Part shown: positions 1 through 8,758 of the stretch, in pieces
How positions within the stretch are numbered: the stretch's first letter is position 1
How the letters are laid out: every line of letters starts with the position of its first letter
Source of the DNA: an uncultured Roseovarius sp.
GTDB taxonomy: Bacteria; Pseudomonadota; Alphaproteobacteria; Rhodobacterales; Rhodobacteraceae
Assembly: GCA_951812895.1 (NCBI GenBank)
Contig: OX638333.1
Span: 1,230,366 to 1,294,365, forward strand
Direction: 5' to 3'
DNA: 64,000 bases
Notes under the pieces: generated by a model
The model's database searches: none
Told to the model about the DNA's origin: nothing
Seen by the model: only the letters and a program-made list of their open reading frames with translations
Program-made: the position numbers and the translations under genes

Positions 1-1468
1 CAAGATCTTCCTGTTCCGAATACGGCACCCGATCGAACAACCGGACCGGCCAGGTTTCTCCAGTCATGTTTTCAACCTCGATACGGACCGCTTCGGTGAT
101 CTCATTGGACCGGCTGATGACCCCGCGATCCCCTTCATTCCGATCCAGCACTGTCCGGGTCAGGCGCAGGCCGTCAATCGGGCCAAAGGAAAGGTCTGCT
201 TCTCCGCCGGCGGGGAGCAGATCAATTCCGGTTTCTCCGACGTAGCGGCCATCAAGGTACAACTGGGCGTATCCGGGCAACAAAAGCTCACCCAGATCAT
301 TGGTCAGGCCCGCCATAAGAAAGGCCTGTTCGTCGAACAAGGGCACGGCCTGTGCAAAAACCGTCGTGGTCGTTTCAGCCTTTCCCAGTGACAGCCGAAG
401 GTGATCCGCGCCTGATGCGACAGAGACCTTGTCGGGATAGGAATATGTCACTGCGATCCCGTCATAGGATGCAGCCGGTACTGCTTCCTCAACAAGCACC
501 GCAGGTTCGGCAACCGCATTCGCGTAAAATTCAGCGCTCTCCGAGCTGATTGTCTGTTTGCGGCGCAGTTCGACTGGATCTTCGATTGAACGCAGCCATG
601 CGTACACTTCCGTTGGCGCGATCTGATCCGCGGGGCGTATGGTTGACAGAGTCAGGTCAACATCGGTCCAATTCTCTCCGGTGCTCTGACTGACCCAAGC
701 CGCACGTTCGATTTGAAGTTGCCCGGTGTCGCGTGTAAGCCGGAGATCGTAGACAGGATTCCAGCTGGCTTGGTAAATCGGGTAGGAAATCGTCACAACC
801 CCTTCGGCAGGCGAAGCGCTGCGCACGGACACACTCAGCATTGCACGGTCTTCCACCTCCGGCACCAGTGCGGCAAGCACCTTGCGGGCGTCGGCCAGTT
901 CTTGTTCCAGATCTTCCAGTGCGCGGCTTTCTTCGATCGCCCGCAATTTTGCGGCATGTGCTGTTTGCAACGCGGCGAGCGTTTCTCCGCCGATCATTTC
1001 GGTCAGATCGCGCAATGCGGCCACGTCGAGTTGGGCAACGCTATCGCCCTTTCCCAGCTGTTCCAGAAAAGCAATGCGCGCACGCGCGGCATCTGCTTCC
1101 AACCGGATCGCCTGAATATTGTTGTTGGCTTTGATCAGGGCAATTTCCAAACGCTCCACCTCTGCCTCGGCGGCGGTAACGGCTGAGTTCTCGCCCTCTG
1201 TTCTCGGGGGAACAAAGTTTTGCCGGGCTGTCACACTTCCCAGTGTTGCACCGGTGACTTCGACGCGAACGGATCCAAGCGGTGTGCTTTTGGGCAGGTC
1301 GGTCAGCAACAGCTGATGCTGGCCTGCGGGCGCGGAATAGGGCACTTGCCGGGTAACGGTCGCACCGCCGGGATACAGCGTGACAGCGGTAACTTCGCTG
1401 ACCAGAGGAATATCCTCGGCAAACAGGGCGGTTGGAAACAAGGCAAGACAAAAGGCCGCTAAACGCAT
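1..1468 (-). CDS. DUF4139 domain-containing protein (MuiA-like), 3' end cut by window
   Basis: The gene runs leftward and leaves the window, so only about the first 489 codons are visible. The start is the ATG at 1466-1468, which opens MRLAAFCLALF followed by a cleavable-looking signal peptide ending near ALFAED. The mature N-terminus has the pattern typical of the DUF4140/DUF4139 family: a first beta domain with LYPGGATVTR, then an Ala/Glu-rich coiled-coil stretch around residues 95-200, then a domain beginning near VSYPIYQASWNPVYDLRL. These proteins are exported, and the family includes the Azotobacter 'mucoidy inhibitor A' type. Their biochemical role is unknown. Confidence in the family is good; no function is assigned. 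Confidence 0.82.
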   Translation of the reverse strand, partial: MRLAAFCLALFPTALFAEDIPLVSEVTAVTLYPGGATVTRQVPYSAPAGQHQLLLTDLPKSTPLGSVRVEVTGATLGSVTARQNFVPPRTEGENSAVTAAEAEVERLEIALIKANNNIQAIRLEADAARARIAFLEQLGKGDSVAQLDVAALRDLTEMIGGETLAALQTAHAAKLRAIEESRALEDLEQELADARKVLAALVPEVEDRAMLSVSVRSASPAEGVVTISYPIYQASWNPVYDLRLTRDTGQLQIERAAWVSQSTGENWTDVDLTLSTIRPADQIAPTEVYAWLRSIEDPVELRRKQTISSESAEFYANAVAEPAVLVEEAVPAASYDGIAVTYSYPDKVSVASGADHLRLSLGKAETTTTVFAQAVPLFDEQAFLMAGLTNDLGELLLPGYAQLYLDGRYVGETGIDLLPAGGEADLSFGPIDGLRLTRTVLDRNEGDRGVISRSNEITEAVRIEVENMTGETWPVRLFDRVPYSEQEDL

Positions 1469-1642
1469 GAGAATTCTCCGAATTGGAATGTCCAGATCAT
1501 CACAAGGCGAATTCCCAAAGACAAGCAGAGATCGCAGGTTTGCGCGGAATTGCGCCTTACGATCACAGCGTGCGAACGAAAAACGCGTGCGCCTTTCAGC
1601 GCACCCGATTGTTGGTTTCTAACATTTATCAGAGCTGTCTGC

Positions 1643-2665
1643 TCAGCCCTTTTTCAGCACCCGCGTGCCAAGAGTTTCGGCGATCTGTACTGCGTTCAGT
1701 GCGGCGCCTTTGCGCAGGTTGTCAGAGACGCACCACAGGTTCAGCCCGTTTTCGATTGTGCTGTCCTGACGGATGCGGCTGATGAAAGTCGCGAAATCGC
1801 CCACACATTCCACCGGCGTGACATAGCCACCGTCTTCGCGCTTATCGATTACCATGATGCCGGGCGCCTCGCGCAGGATGTCGCGCGCTTCGTCCTCATC
1901 CAGGAACTCTTCAAATTCGATATTCACCGCCTCGGAATGGCCCACGAAAACCGGGACGCGCACGCAGGTCGCGGTCACCTTGATCGCGGGGTCCACGATC
2001 TTTTTAGTTTCGGCGACCATCTTCCATTCTTCTTTGGTCTCGCCGCTGTCCATGAAGACATCGATATGCGGGATGACGTTGAAAGCGATCTGCTTGGTGA
2101 ACTTTTTGGCCGGTTTGTCATCGGTCGGATTGTAGATTGATTTGGTCTGGTCCCAAAGCTCATCAATCCCCTCTTTGCCCGAGCCCGAAACCGACTGGTA
2201 TGTCGATACGACAACACGTTTGATCTTTGCACGATCATGCAGCGGCTTGAGCGCCACGACCATCTGGGCAGTGGAACAGTTGGGGTTGGCGATGATATTC
2301 TTTTTCGAATATTGCTCAACCGCTTCGGGGTTCACCTCTGGCACGACCAGCGGAATATCCGGGTCGTAGCGGTAGAGCGACGAGTTATCGATCACAACGC
2401 AGTTCGCAGCAGCGGCCTTGGGCGCATATGCTTTGGTCGCGTCTGAGCCGATCGCGAACAGGGCGATATCCCATCCGGTGAAATCAAAGGTGTCCAAATC
2501 CTGGGTCTTCAAAGTTCGTTCGCCAAAGCTGACTTCGGTGCCGAGTGAACGACGGCTGGCAAGAACCGCGATCTCATCGACAGGAAACTGGCGCTCGGCC
2601 AGGATGTTCAGCATTTCGCGGCCCACATTGCCTGTGGCACCCGCGACGACGACCTTGTACCCCAT
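1643..2665 (-). CDS. asd: Aspartate-semialdehyde dehydrogenase
   Basis: Converts L-aspartyl-4-phosphate to aspartate-semialdehyde with NADPH, the branch point to lysine/diaminopimelate, threonine and methionine. The N-terminal Rossmann motif VAGATGNVG is at residues 7-15. The catalytic cysteine lies in NPNCST (Cys130), and a FNVIPHID segment and HSEAVNIEF follow as in the family. I chose the ATG at 2663-2665 (MGYKVV) because GGAGA lies about 8 nt upstream; an ATG four codons earlier overlaps that ribosome-binding site and has none of its own. The resulting 340 aa is the usual length. It is the first of three lysine-pathway genes on this strand (asd, dapE, dapD). Confidence 0.96.
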   Translation of the reverse strand: MGYKVVVAGATGNVGREMLNILAERQFPVDEIAVLASRRSLGTEVSFGERTLKTQDLDTFDFTGWDIALFAIGSDATKAYAPKAAAANCVVIDNSSLYRYDPDIPLVVPEVNPEAVEQYSKKNIIANPNCSTAQMVVALKPLHDRAKIKRVVVSTYQSVSGSGKEGIDELWDQTKSIYNPTDDKPAKKFTKQIAFNVIPHIDVFMDSGETKEEWKMVAETKKIVDPAIKVTATCVRVPVFVGHSEAVNIEFEEFLDEDEARDILREAPGIMVIDKREDGGYVTPVECVGDFATFISRIRQDSTIENGLNLWCVSDNLRKGAALNAVQIAETLGTRVLKKG

Positions 2666-2736
2666 AATTTTCTCCATTTGACTGAGGGTTGGCTGCGGCC
2701 TCTTAACCTGAGTCCCGGTCAGGGGAAAGGGGCAGT

Positions 2737-3918
2737 TCAGCTCAAACTTTCACGACTGAACAAGTAAATCACAATTCCAAAGACCAAAGCCGCGCCAAAT
2801 GCCAGGAACAGGACCGTATAGGCCGTGTCGACACCGGAAGAGACAGTTACTGCGCTATGCAGCGGGCCGGTCCCGAACTGGGCAAGTCCGGCGCCGCCGA
2901 TCGCGAACAGGTTCATCAAAGTCACACCCCGCCCGGCCAGATGCTGCGGAAAGAAGGATTGGGCGTGGGCGATTATGATCGGAAAAGAAGCGCCAAAAAA
3001 CCCGATGGCCGCAAAGAGAGCAACAACCAACAAGACGCTCTGGTCCCGAGGCCCGGCGAGTACCAGAAGAAACAAGGCCAGTGCACAAAACACGTTGCCA
3101 AGAATGATGACCCATTTGGTGGTGCCGAATATCCGGTTGAGCGGGCCATAGCACAACGTGCCCCCAATCATGGCCAGCCCCATGGCAAGCGTCGCCTGCC
3201 CCACCTGTGCGGTCGTCAATCCGTATATGTCTGTCAGGTACGGCCCGATCCAGAGACCACGTAGTGCAGCCGGGGGCGCGTAAGCAATGATCATCAGCGG
3301 AATGATCGGCCACAACACCCGCATTTTCAACAGGTCGAACAATGATCCGGTGGTGTTATCCTGTGCCGGTTCCGGATCTTTGACGGTGGCAAACAATCCC
3401 AAAGCCACCACAATGGAAACCAACGACAACCCCACAAGAGATGCACGCCAGCCCACAAGTTCGGCCGCAAGTGCCATCGGATAAGATGCAACAAGATTGC
3501 CGACCGACCCGACCCCCAGCATCAGCGCCGCCAACGTGGCAAAGCGCGCCGGTGGAAACTGCCGCGCGAAGATGTAGTAGGACGCCATAAGAACCGGCGA
3601 GCACCCCACACCGATCAGCATCATTGCCAGATTGATGTGCAATGAACTGGTGGCCACTGCGAACAAAGCAGCCCCTCCCCCGCCACCAAGCAGCAACAAC
3701 ACAGATGCGGTTCGGCGCGGTCCGATCCGGTCTAGCGCCCATCCGACGGGCACCTGCATCACGGCGAAGGACACAAACCAAAGACCTGAAGCAAAGGCCA
3801 GATCATCAGGCATCACGCCGATATCACGCTCCAGAACCTGGCTCAGAACTGCCAGAAAGGCGCGGAAAAACTGACTGAGCACATATCCCAGACATAGCAA
3901 GGCAAGACCGGCACGCAT
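2737..3918 (-). CDS. Major facilitator superfamily transporter
   Basis: A 393-aa polytopic membrane protein with about twelve hydrophobic segments. The loop between segments 2 and 3 reads VGWALDRIGPRRT, a good match to the MFS signature GxxxDRxGRR. The long central loop near residue 190 (ATVKDPEPAQDN) separates the two six-helix halves. The ATG at 3916-3918 has AAGGA 7 nt upstream. The substrate cannot be told from sequence. It lies downstream of the DUF2064 gene on the same strand with about 60 nt between them, so it may be cotranscribed with dapE and the transferase. Confidence 0.88.
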   Translation of the reverse strand: MRAGLALLCLGYVLSQFFRAFLAVLSQVLERDIGVMPDDLAFASGLWFVSFAVMQVPVGWALDRIGPRRTASVLLLLGGGGGAALFAVATSSLHINLAMMLIGVGCSPVLMASYYIFARQFPPARFATLAALMLGVGSVGNLVASYPMALAAELVGWRASLVGLSLVSIVVALGLFATVKDPEPAQDNTTGSLFDLLKMRVLWPIIPLMIIAYAPPAALRGLWIGPYLTDIYGLTTAQVGQATLAMGLAMIGGTLCYGPLNRIFGTTKWVIILGNVFCALALFLLVLAGPRDQSVLLVVALFAAIGFFGASFPIIIAHAQSFFPQHLAGRGVTLMNLFAIGGAGLAQFGTGPLHSAVTVSSGVDTAYTVLFLAFGAALVFGIVIYLFSRESLS

Positions 3919-3981
3919 TTTGTTATCCTTGAGGTGTTACGCGGGATGCGTGGCACGGATCAGCGGCAGTGGCAACAACGC

Positions 3982-4590
3982 TTAACGCGAAACCGATTGC
4001 AGGTCTGCACAGGTGTCTACATCACGAAGTGTATCGACCAGTGCGATGCGCTTGCCGGGCATAGTTTGCATACTATCCTGCAGGGCATGTTCCGTTGACC
4101 ACCGTACATTTTGAAACAAGGGCAATGGTGGGGGAGCCTGTCTTTTCAGCCCGACGAGCCAATACCCACCATCGGGTGCCGGGCCGAATACCGCATCATG
4201 AGTGCCCAATTTTGAAAACGCCCGGCTTACATGCGCCTTTTCAATACCCGGGATGTCACCGCCGATGATGCAGGCAGGCCCCGGTGGCAGGCTGCGCAGG
4301 ACGCGCGCCATTCTGTCCCCGAGATCACCTCGTCCCTGCGGTATCCGTGGCAGATGCACCGGCCAAACCCGGCTTTGTAAACCCGCGTGGTCCGGCGTTA
4401 CCGCCAGGATCAGTTGCCAGTGCGGAACTTCCAGTCGGCGCAGCAGATCGCGCAACTGATGACGAAACCACCACGCCGCAGACACCATACCAATGTCGCG
4501 CCCCAGCCGGGTTTTTACACGTCCTGGCCGGGGTTCCTTGACCATTACCACCAGCCGCCGACGAAAGGCCAAAGCGGGTTTTGAAGTCAT
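3982..4590 (-). CDS. DUF2064 / TIGR04282-type glycosyltransferase-like protein
   Basis: A 202-aa protein of the DUF2064 family, related to nucleotide-sugar transferases of the GT-A fold. Visible motifs are [16 protein letters not shown] near the N-terminus (the KxPxxGxVKTRL nucleotide-binding signature) and CIIGGDIPG and PDGGYWLVG in the second half, typical of the sugar-nucleotide/metal site. Family members are often annotated as arsenosugar biosynthesis or rSAM-associated transferases. No rSAM or arsenic gene is nearby, so the substrate is open. Its start overlaps the dapE stop by 4 nt, which suggests translational coupling. Confidence 0.82.
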   Translation of the reverse strand: MTSKPALAFRRRLVVMVKEPRPGRVKTRLGRDIGMVSAAWWFRHQLRDLLRRLEVPHWQLILAVTPDHAGLQSRVWPVHLPRIPQGRGDLGDRMARVLRSLPPGPACIIGGDIPGIEKAHVSRAFSKLGTHDAVFGPAPDGGYWLVGLKRQAPPPLPLFQNVRWSTEHALQDSMQTMPGKRIALVDTLRDVDTCADLQSVSR

Positions 4591-5738
4591 GCAAAATAGT
4601 CCCGCAGAATCCGGCTATAGACGGATTTAAGTTGACCAATCTCGGCGATGCTGACCCGCTCATCGACCTGATGCATGGTTCGGCCAACAAGGCCGAACTC
4701 CACCACCGGGCAGTGTTTTTGAATAAATCGGGCGTCAGAGGTGCCGCCACTGGTCGACAACACGGGCGTGACACCGGTTTCGGCTTCAACCGCCCGGGCA
4801 ACGCGGTCTGAAAACGGGCCCGGCTTTGTCAGAAAACTTTCGCCAGACACTTTCACCTTCATCTCGCCGGTTACGTCAAATTCTTCGGCAACCTGATCCA
4901 ACTCTGCCTGCAACCAGCTGATCAGGCTTTGGCTGTCATGGGCGTCATTGAATCGTATATTCACAGTGGCCGTGCACCGCGCCGGTATCACGTTGGTGGC
5001 CGGATTTCCGGTATCCATGGTAACCACCGCAAGGGTGGATGGATCGAAATGATCAGTACCACTGTCAAGATGGTGGCTCGCCAACCGGTCCATCAAACGC
5101 GCCAGCGCCGGAAGCGGGTTCTTTGCGCGGTGTGGATAGGCGGAATGGCCCTGTACGCCAGTAATCGTGAACCACGCCGAAAGTGAGCCACGGCGACCAA
5201 TCTTGATCATATCGCCCATTGTTTCTGGACAGGTCGGTTCTCCAACAAGACAGACATCCATCGCCTCGCCCTGCTGTGTCATCCAGTCGAGCAAGGCAGT
5301 TGTGCCATCCGTGGCGTCGCCTTCTTCATCTCCTGTGACTGTCATGATGACGGCACCATCGGGCGGTGTACCCCGCACGAAATCAATCGCGGCGGCGGCA
5401 AATGCAGCAACCCCCGATTTCATGTCGGTCGCCCCGCGGCCCCACATGAAGCCATCTTTCTGGGCCGCGCCAAATGGATCGACACTCCATGCCTCTACAT
5501 CACCAACAGGCACAACATCGGTATGCCCGTTGAACGCAAATGTCTTTGCCGCGCCACGCGCGCCCCAGCGGGCAAAAAGATTGGGCACTCCATTCCTGTC
5601 CACCCGGGTACAGGCAAAGCCTGCTTCGGTCAGTGTTGTCTCAAGCAATGCGAGCGCACCGCCTTCAACCGGAGTGACAGACGGACAGCGGATAAGCTCT
5701 GCGGTAAGGGTGACGGGATCTATGGGCGCGTTCGACAT
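4587..5738 (-). CDS. dapE: Succinyl-diaminopimelate desuccinylase
   Basis: Hydrolyses N-succinyl-L,L-2,6-diaminopimelate to L,L-DAP and succinate in the succinylase branch of lysine/peptidoglycan synthesis. It is an M20 metallopeptidase fold: GHTDVVP (His72, Asp74), GATDMKSG (Asp105) and the GDEEG pair (Glu138/Glu139) supply metal ligands and the general base. The start at 5736-5738 (MSNAPIDPV) is chosen because AGGAAGG lies 4-5 nt upstream; an ATG five codons earlier precedes that site. The length of 383 aa is normal. The enzyme dapD, which makes the succinylated substrate precursor, is at 12.0-12.8 kb, beyond the accessory block. Confidence 0.96.
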   Translation of the reverse strand: MSNAPIDPVTLTAELIRCPSVTPVEGGALALLETTLTEAGFACTRVDRNGVPNLFARWGARGAAKTFAFNGHTDVVPVGDVEAWSVDPFGAAQKDGFMWGRGATDMKSGVAAFAAAAIDFVRGTPPDGAVIMTVTGDEEGDATDGTTALLDWMTQQGEAMDVCLVGEPTCPETMGDMIKIGRRGSLSAWFTITGVQGHSAYPHRAKNPLPALARLMDRLASHHLDSGTDHFDPSTLAVVTMDTGNPATNVIPARCTATVNIRFNDAHDSQSLISWLQAELDQVAEEFDVTGEMKVKVSGESFLTKPGPFSDRVARAVEAETGVTPVLSTSGGTSDARFIQKHCPVVEFGLVGRTMHQVDERVSIAEIGQLKSVYSRILRDYFA

Positions 5739-6027
5739 TTGCCTTCCTAGCATGAGTTGTGCAGCGACCTATCGTGGTTTCAGCCAAAGCGCAATTCCGG
5801 GCTGATTACGACCCTGGCACCAGGTTGTTCACAATTAGTTTTAGTTATTAACAACGCTCACAAAATCTGCTAATCAGGTTCCAATAAATGACCCGAGGCA
5901 GGGCAAATTCAGACAGACCAAAAAGGTCTGCAATCGAGCGGTACAGATTATGCCCGGATAAAGAGGGCATATTTAATTTGCATGATTGCGATTTTGCGCA
6001 TGTCTCGGCCAATGGGTTGGGGCAGAT

Positions 6028-7605
6028 ATGGTTGCTGGTGTAGAGCTCCCGATTGACAGGAATGCAACGGCCTCAGAGATGGCCGAGACCATCTTTGGCG
6101 ATGGTGTAACGGTAATAAGTGCGACCTATACGGGCGATCGGGATTCTTCTGGCATCTACACCAATGGCGACACGATCACACCGGGTGTAACACCTTCGGA
6201 TACAGGCGTTATGTTCTCGACCGGGGATCTGCGCGGTTTTACCAACAATAACGCCTCGCAATCAAACCTGAGCACGGGCAGGACGACAAACTCCAGCGGC
6301 CCGAACAATGTTGCGGAATTCAACGCCGCGGCGGGCACGAACACATACGATGCGTCGTATCTGGATGTGGATTTCATACCGACGGGCGACACGATGAGTT
6401 TGCAGCTTGTGTTCGCTTCCGAGGAATACCCGGAATACACCAACAGCGTCTTTCAGGATTTTGTCGGTGTTTGGGTTAATGGCAATTTTGTCGAATTGTC
6501 AGTGGGCGATGGTGACGTCGATCCGGGCAACCTGAACGGGGGTGAAAACCAGAACCTGTTCCAGGACAATACCAACGATCAGTTCAACACCGAGATGGAC
6601 GGGATCACAATCACCCTGACGCTGACGATGGACGTGAACCCGGGCGTCATGAACTCGCTTCGGATCGGCATCGCGGATGTGGGTGACAGCGCCTACGATT
6701 CCACGCTGATCATTGCAGCCGACAGTGCCCAGACCAGCCTGACCGCAAATGACGACAGCATCACAATCGCGCCGAACGCGACCAAGACGCTTGATGTGCT
6801 TGCCAATGACGATAATTCCACCGGCGGCACGTTGACGATCACGCAAATCAACGGGCAAGACGCTGTGGTCGGGGTTCCTATAGTTCTGAGTTCGGGTCAA
6901 TCCATCACCCTGAATGCGAACGGCACCCTGGATGTCACGGCAGATGGTGACACGGAAACAGTCAATTTCACCTACACGGTAGAAAGCTCTACCGGCACTG
7001 TTGCCTCTGCATTTGTTACTGTGGATTCCGTGCCTTGCTTTGTGTCAGGTACGTTGATCCAAACGCTGGACGGCGAGGTGCCGGTTGAAGAACTGCAACC
7101 CGGGGACATGGTCATCACCAAGGATGATGGGGCACAACCACTGCGCTGGATCGGATCACGCCAGGTCGAAGCGGAGGGGGATTTTGCCCCCATCCATATT
7201 GCCGCCAATACTTTTGGCGAGCACCGTCCGTTACTGCTGTCGCCTTTGCACCGTGTTCTGATCAAGGACGGGCTGGCCGAGTTGTTGTTCGGTGAGCCGG
7301 AGGTTCTGGTTGCGGCACGGGATCTGGTCAATGATCACAGCGTGCGCAGAGTGACCGGCGGTATGGTTGAATATGTGCACATCCTGTTTGCCCGGCATCA
7401 GGTTGTGATTTCTCAAGGGTTGGAAACCGAAAGTTTCCTGCCCGGCCCACAGATCAAGAGCAGCTTTGAAGCCGAGATGGTTGATGAAATCTGTGAGCTG
7501 TTTCCGGAGCTGGATGCAAATACCGGTGATGGGTATGGGCAGGCGGCGCGGCGCACATTGAGGCGCTACGAAGCCCAGTTGCTGTCGATGAAATTGGCGG
7601 TATAG
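6028..7605 (+). CDS. Choice-of-anchor L / cadherin-like / Hint domain protein (paralogue 1)
   Basis: Three parts are visible in 525 aa. Residues 1-235 are a choice-of-anchor L domain (GVMFSTGD, FASEEYPEY, RIGIADVGDSAYDS). Residues about 240-335 are a bacterial Ig/cadherin-like unit (ANDDSITIAPNATKTLDVLA). From Cys337 there is a Hint domain (PCFVSGTLIQT, GDMVIT, SPLHRVLI). Hint modules can self-cleave or splice through the first Cys, which is present here. No Sec signal peptide is seen although the domains look extracellular. The start at 6028 is chosen because the paralogue at 10425 aligns from MVAGVELPID/MATAFDLPID and both ATGs follow TTGGGGC; upstream TTG/ATG codons are less likely. The stop is 2 nt before the next Hint gene. 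Confidence 0.86.
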   Translation: MVAGVELPIDRNATASEMAETIFGDGVTVISATYTGDRDSSGIYTNGDTITPGVTPSDTGVMFSTGDLRGFTNNNASQSNLSTGRTTNSSGPNNVAEFNAAAGTNTYDASYLDVDFIPTGDTMSLQLVFASEEYPEYTNSVFQDFVGVWVNGNFVELSVGDGDVDPGNLNGGENQNLFQDNTNDQFNTEMDGITITLTLTMDVNPGVMNSLRIGIADVGDSAYDSTLIIAADSAQTSLTANDDSITIAPNATKTLDVLANDDNSTGGTLTITQINGQDAVVGVPIVLSSGQSITLNANGTLDVTADGDTETVNFTYTVESSTGTVASAFVTVDSVPCFVSGTLIQTLDGEVPVEELQPGDMVITKDDGAQPLRWIGSRQVEAEGDFAPIHIAANTFGEHRPLLLSPLHRVLIKDGLAELLFGEPEVLVAARDLVNDHSVRRVTGGMVEYVHILFARHQVVISQGLETESFLPGPQIKSSFEAEMVDEICELFPELDANTGDGYGQAARRTLRRYEAQLLSMKLAV

Positions 7606-7607
7606 AC

Positions 7608-8693
7608 ATGACCTGGATTGGCATCACAAAACAAAGCGGTGGTTGGTTCTCAACAAAGGGAATTAACGCGGTCGATAGTGGCAGCAACAGGGAAACCGAC
7701 GCCCTGATGCAACGCGGCAGCCTTTTGTTGGAGACACGCCTGTCACCCGAAGGCCGGCCGCAAAGCCTGTTAAAGTATCAGCGCTCGTATCCCAGGCCCG
7801 GGTCGATATCGCTACAGGTTCTTCCCGATGGCGGCATCGTTTTTGTGACTGCCCAAGGGGATGATCTGCACCACGCCACCCTTCCCGGCACCAGTGACGG
7901 CAGGACCGATGTCATCCGTTTATCCTACAGCTGGGACGCGCCGAAACGATGGGCACAGCTTACGCTTGAGCGCCCTGAAGACGGCTTTATCCAAACCGCC
8001 CAACTGGCCCCGCCCTGTCCGGTGCAGGTCGAAGATCTTCGGGTCATGATGACCTGCCCGCGGCGGCGCAAAATGGACAGCAATGTTCTGTTTGCCGCGG
8101 TTTCTGATCGAATTGAGCCAGTCGGACCGATGCCGGGCCTCACCTCACGTGTTCCGATCCTGACGCAAACCGGCGAAAAGCCGATCGGCCTGCTCCGGCG
8201 CGGTGATCTGGTGGTCACTGAAAACGGCGATCTTGTGCCGGTGTTGCAGGTGATCCGCCGCATCGTTCCTGCCTTGGGAGAGTTTCGCCCGATACGCCTG
8301 CGCGCGCCCTATTTCGGGCTGCGCCGTGATGTCGTTGTCGCCCCACATCAGCGCCTGATTTTCTCCAACAGCCAGGTGGAATATCAGTTCGACAAGGAAT
8401 CCGTTCTGGTTGCGGCCCGTCATCTGGTCGACAGCCAATCGGCGCATCACGCCAATGGGCCTGCGCTTGTCGAGTATTTCCATCTGCTTCTTCCGGACCA
8501 CGAAACCATCCTTGCCGGTGGCACCCCAATGGAGAGCCTCTATATCGGGCGTATCCGCAGGAAACCGGAGCAGTTGAATGCAAGCCTGCTTGCGAAATTC
8601 GATCGCTCGCGGTTACCTGAACACGGCAAACCCACCCATCAGGCATTAAAATCCTTTGAGGCCAAGTACCTTGCGCTAAGCAGGATCGCCTGA
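7608..8693 (+). CDS. Hint-domain protein with substituted nucleophile
   Basis: A 361-aa protein translationally linked to the preceding gene (2-nt gap). Residues 1-165 look like a beta-rich lectin/laminin-like region with no family I can name. Residues 176-320 align without gaps to the Hint module of its neighbour: PGLTSRVPILTQT opposite PCFVSGTLIQT, GDLVVT opposite GDMVIT, and APHQRLIFS opposite SPLHRVLIK. At the nucleophilic Cys position it has Gly177 (bases 8136-8138), while the block-B His is kept. Classical Cys-dependent self-cleavage should therefore be impossible. It may be a structural Hint fold or a partner of the active neighbour. The C-terminal tail (ALKSFEAKYLAL) resembles the tails of the two paralogues. 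Confidence 0.8.
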   Translation: MTWIGITKQSGGWFSTKGINAVDSGSNRETDALMQRGSLLLETRLSPEGRPQSLLKYQRSYPRPGSISLQVLPDGGIVFVTAQGDDLHHATLPGTSDGRTDVIRLSYSWDAPKRWAQLTLERPEDGFIQTAQLAPPCPVQVEDLRVMMTCPRRRKMDSNVLFAAVSDRIEPVGPMPGLTSRVPILTQTGEKPIGLLRRGDLVVTENGDLVPVLQVIRRIVPALGEFRPIRLRAPYFGLRRDVVVAPHQRLIFSNSQVEYQFDKESVLVAARHLVDSQSAHHANGPALVEYFHLLLPDHETILAGGTPMESLYIGRIRRKPEQLNASLLAKFDRSRLPEHGKPTHQALKSFEAKYLALSRIA

Positions 8694-8758
8694 CTTTTCA
8701 GTAAACTTGCGCAAAACACCCGCTTCCGTTAATGCCAGCCCCGGAACTGGGGGTTTGC

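Noticed and set aside
1041-1451. Arg-rich leftward frame over the start region
   Set aside because: It is an alternative frame of the DUF4139 gene, which has a signal peptide and family motifs in the correct frame.
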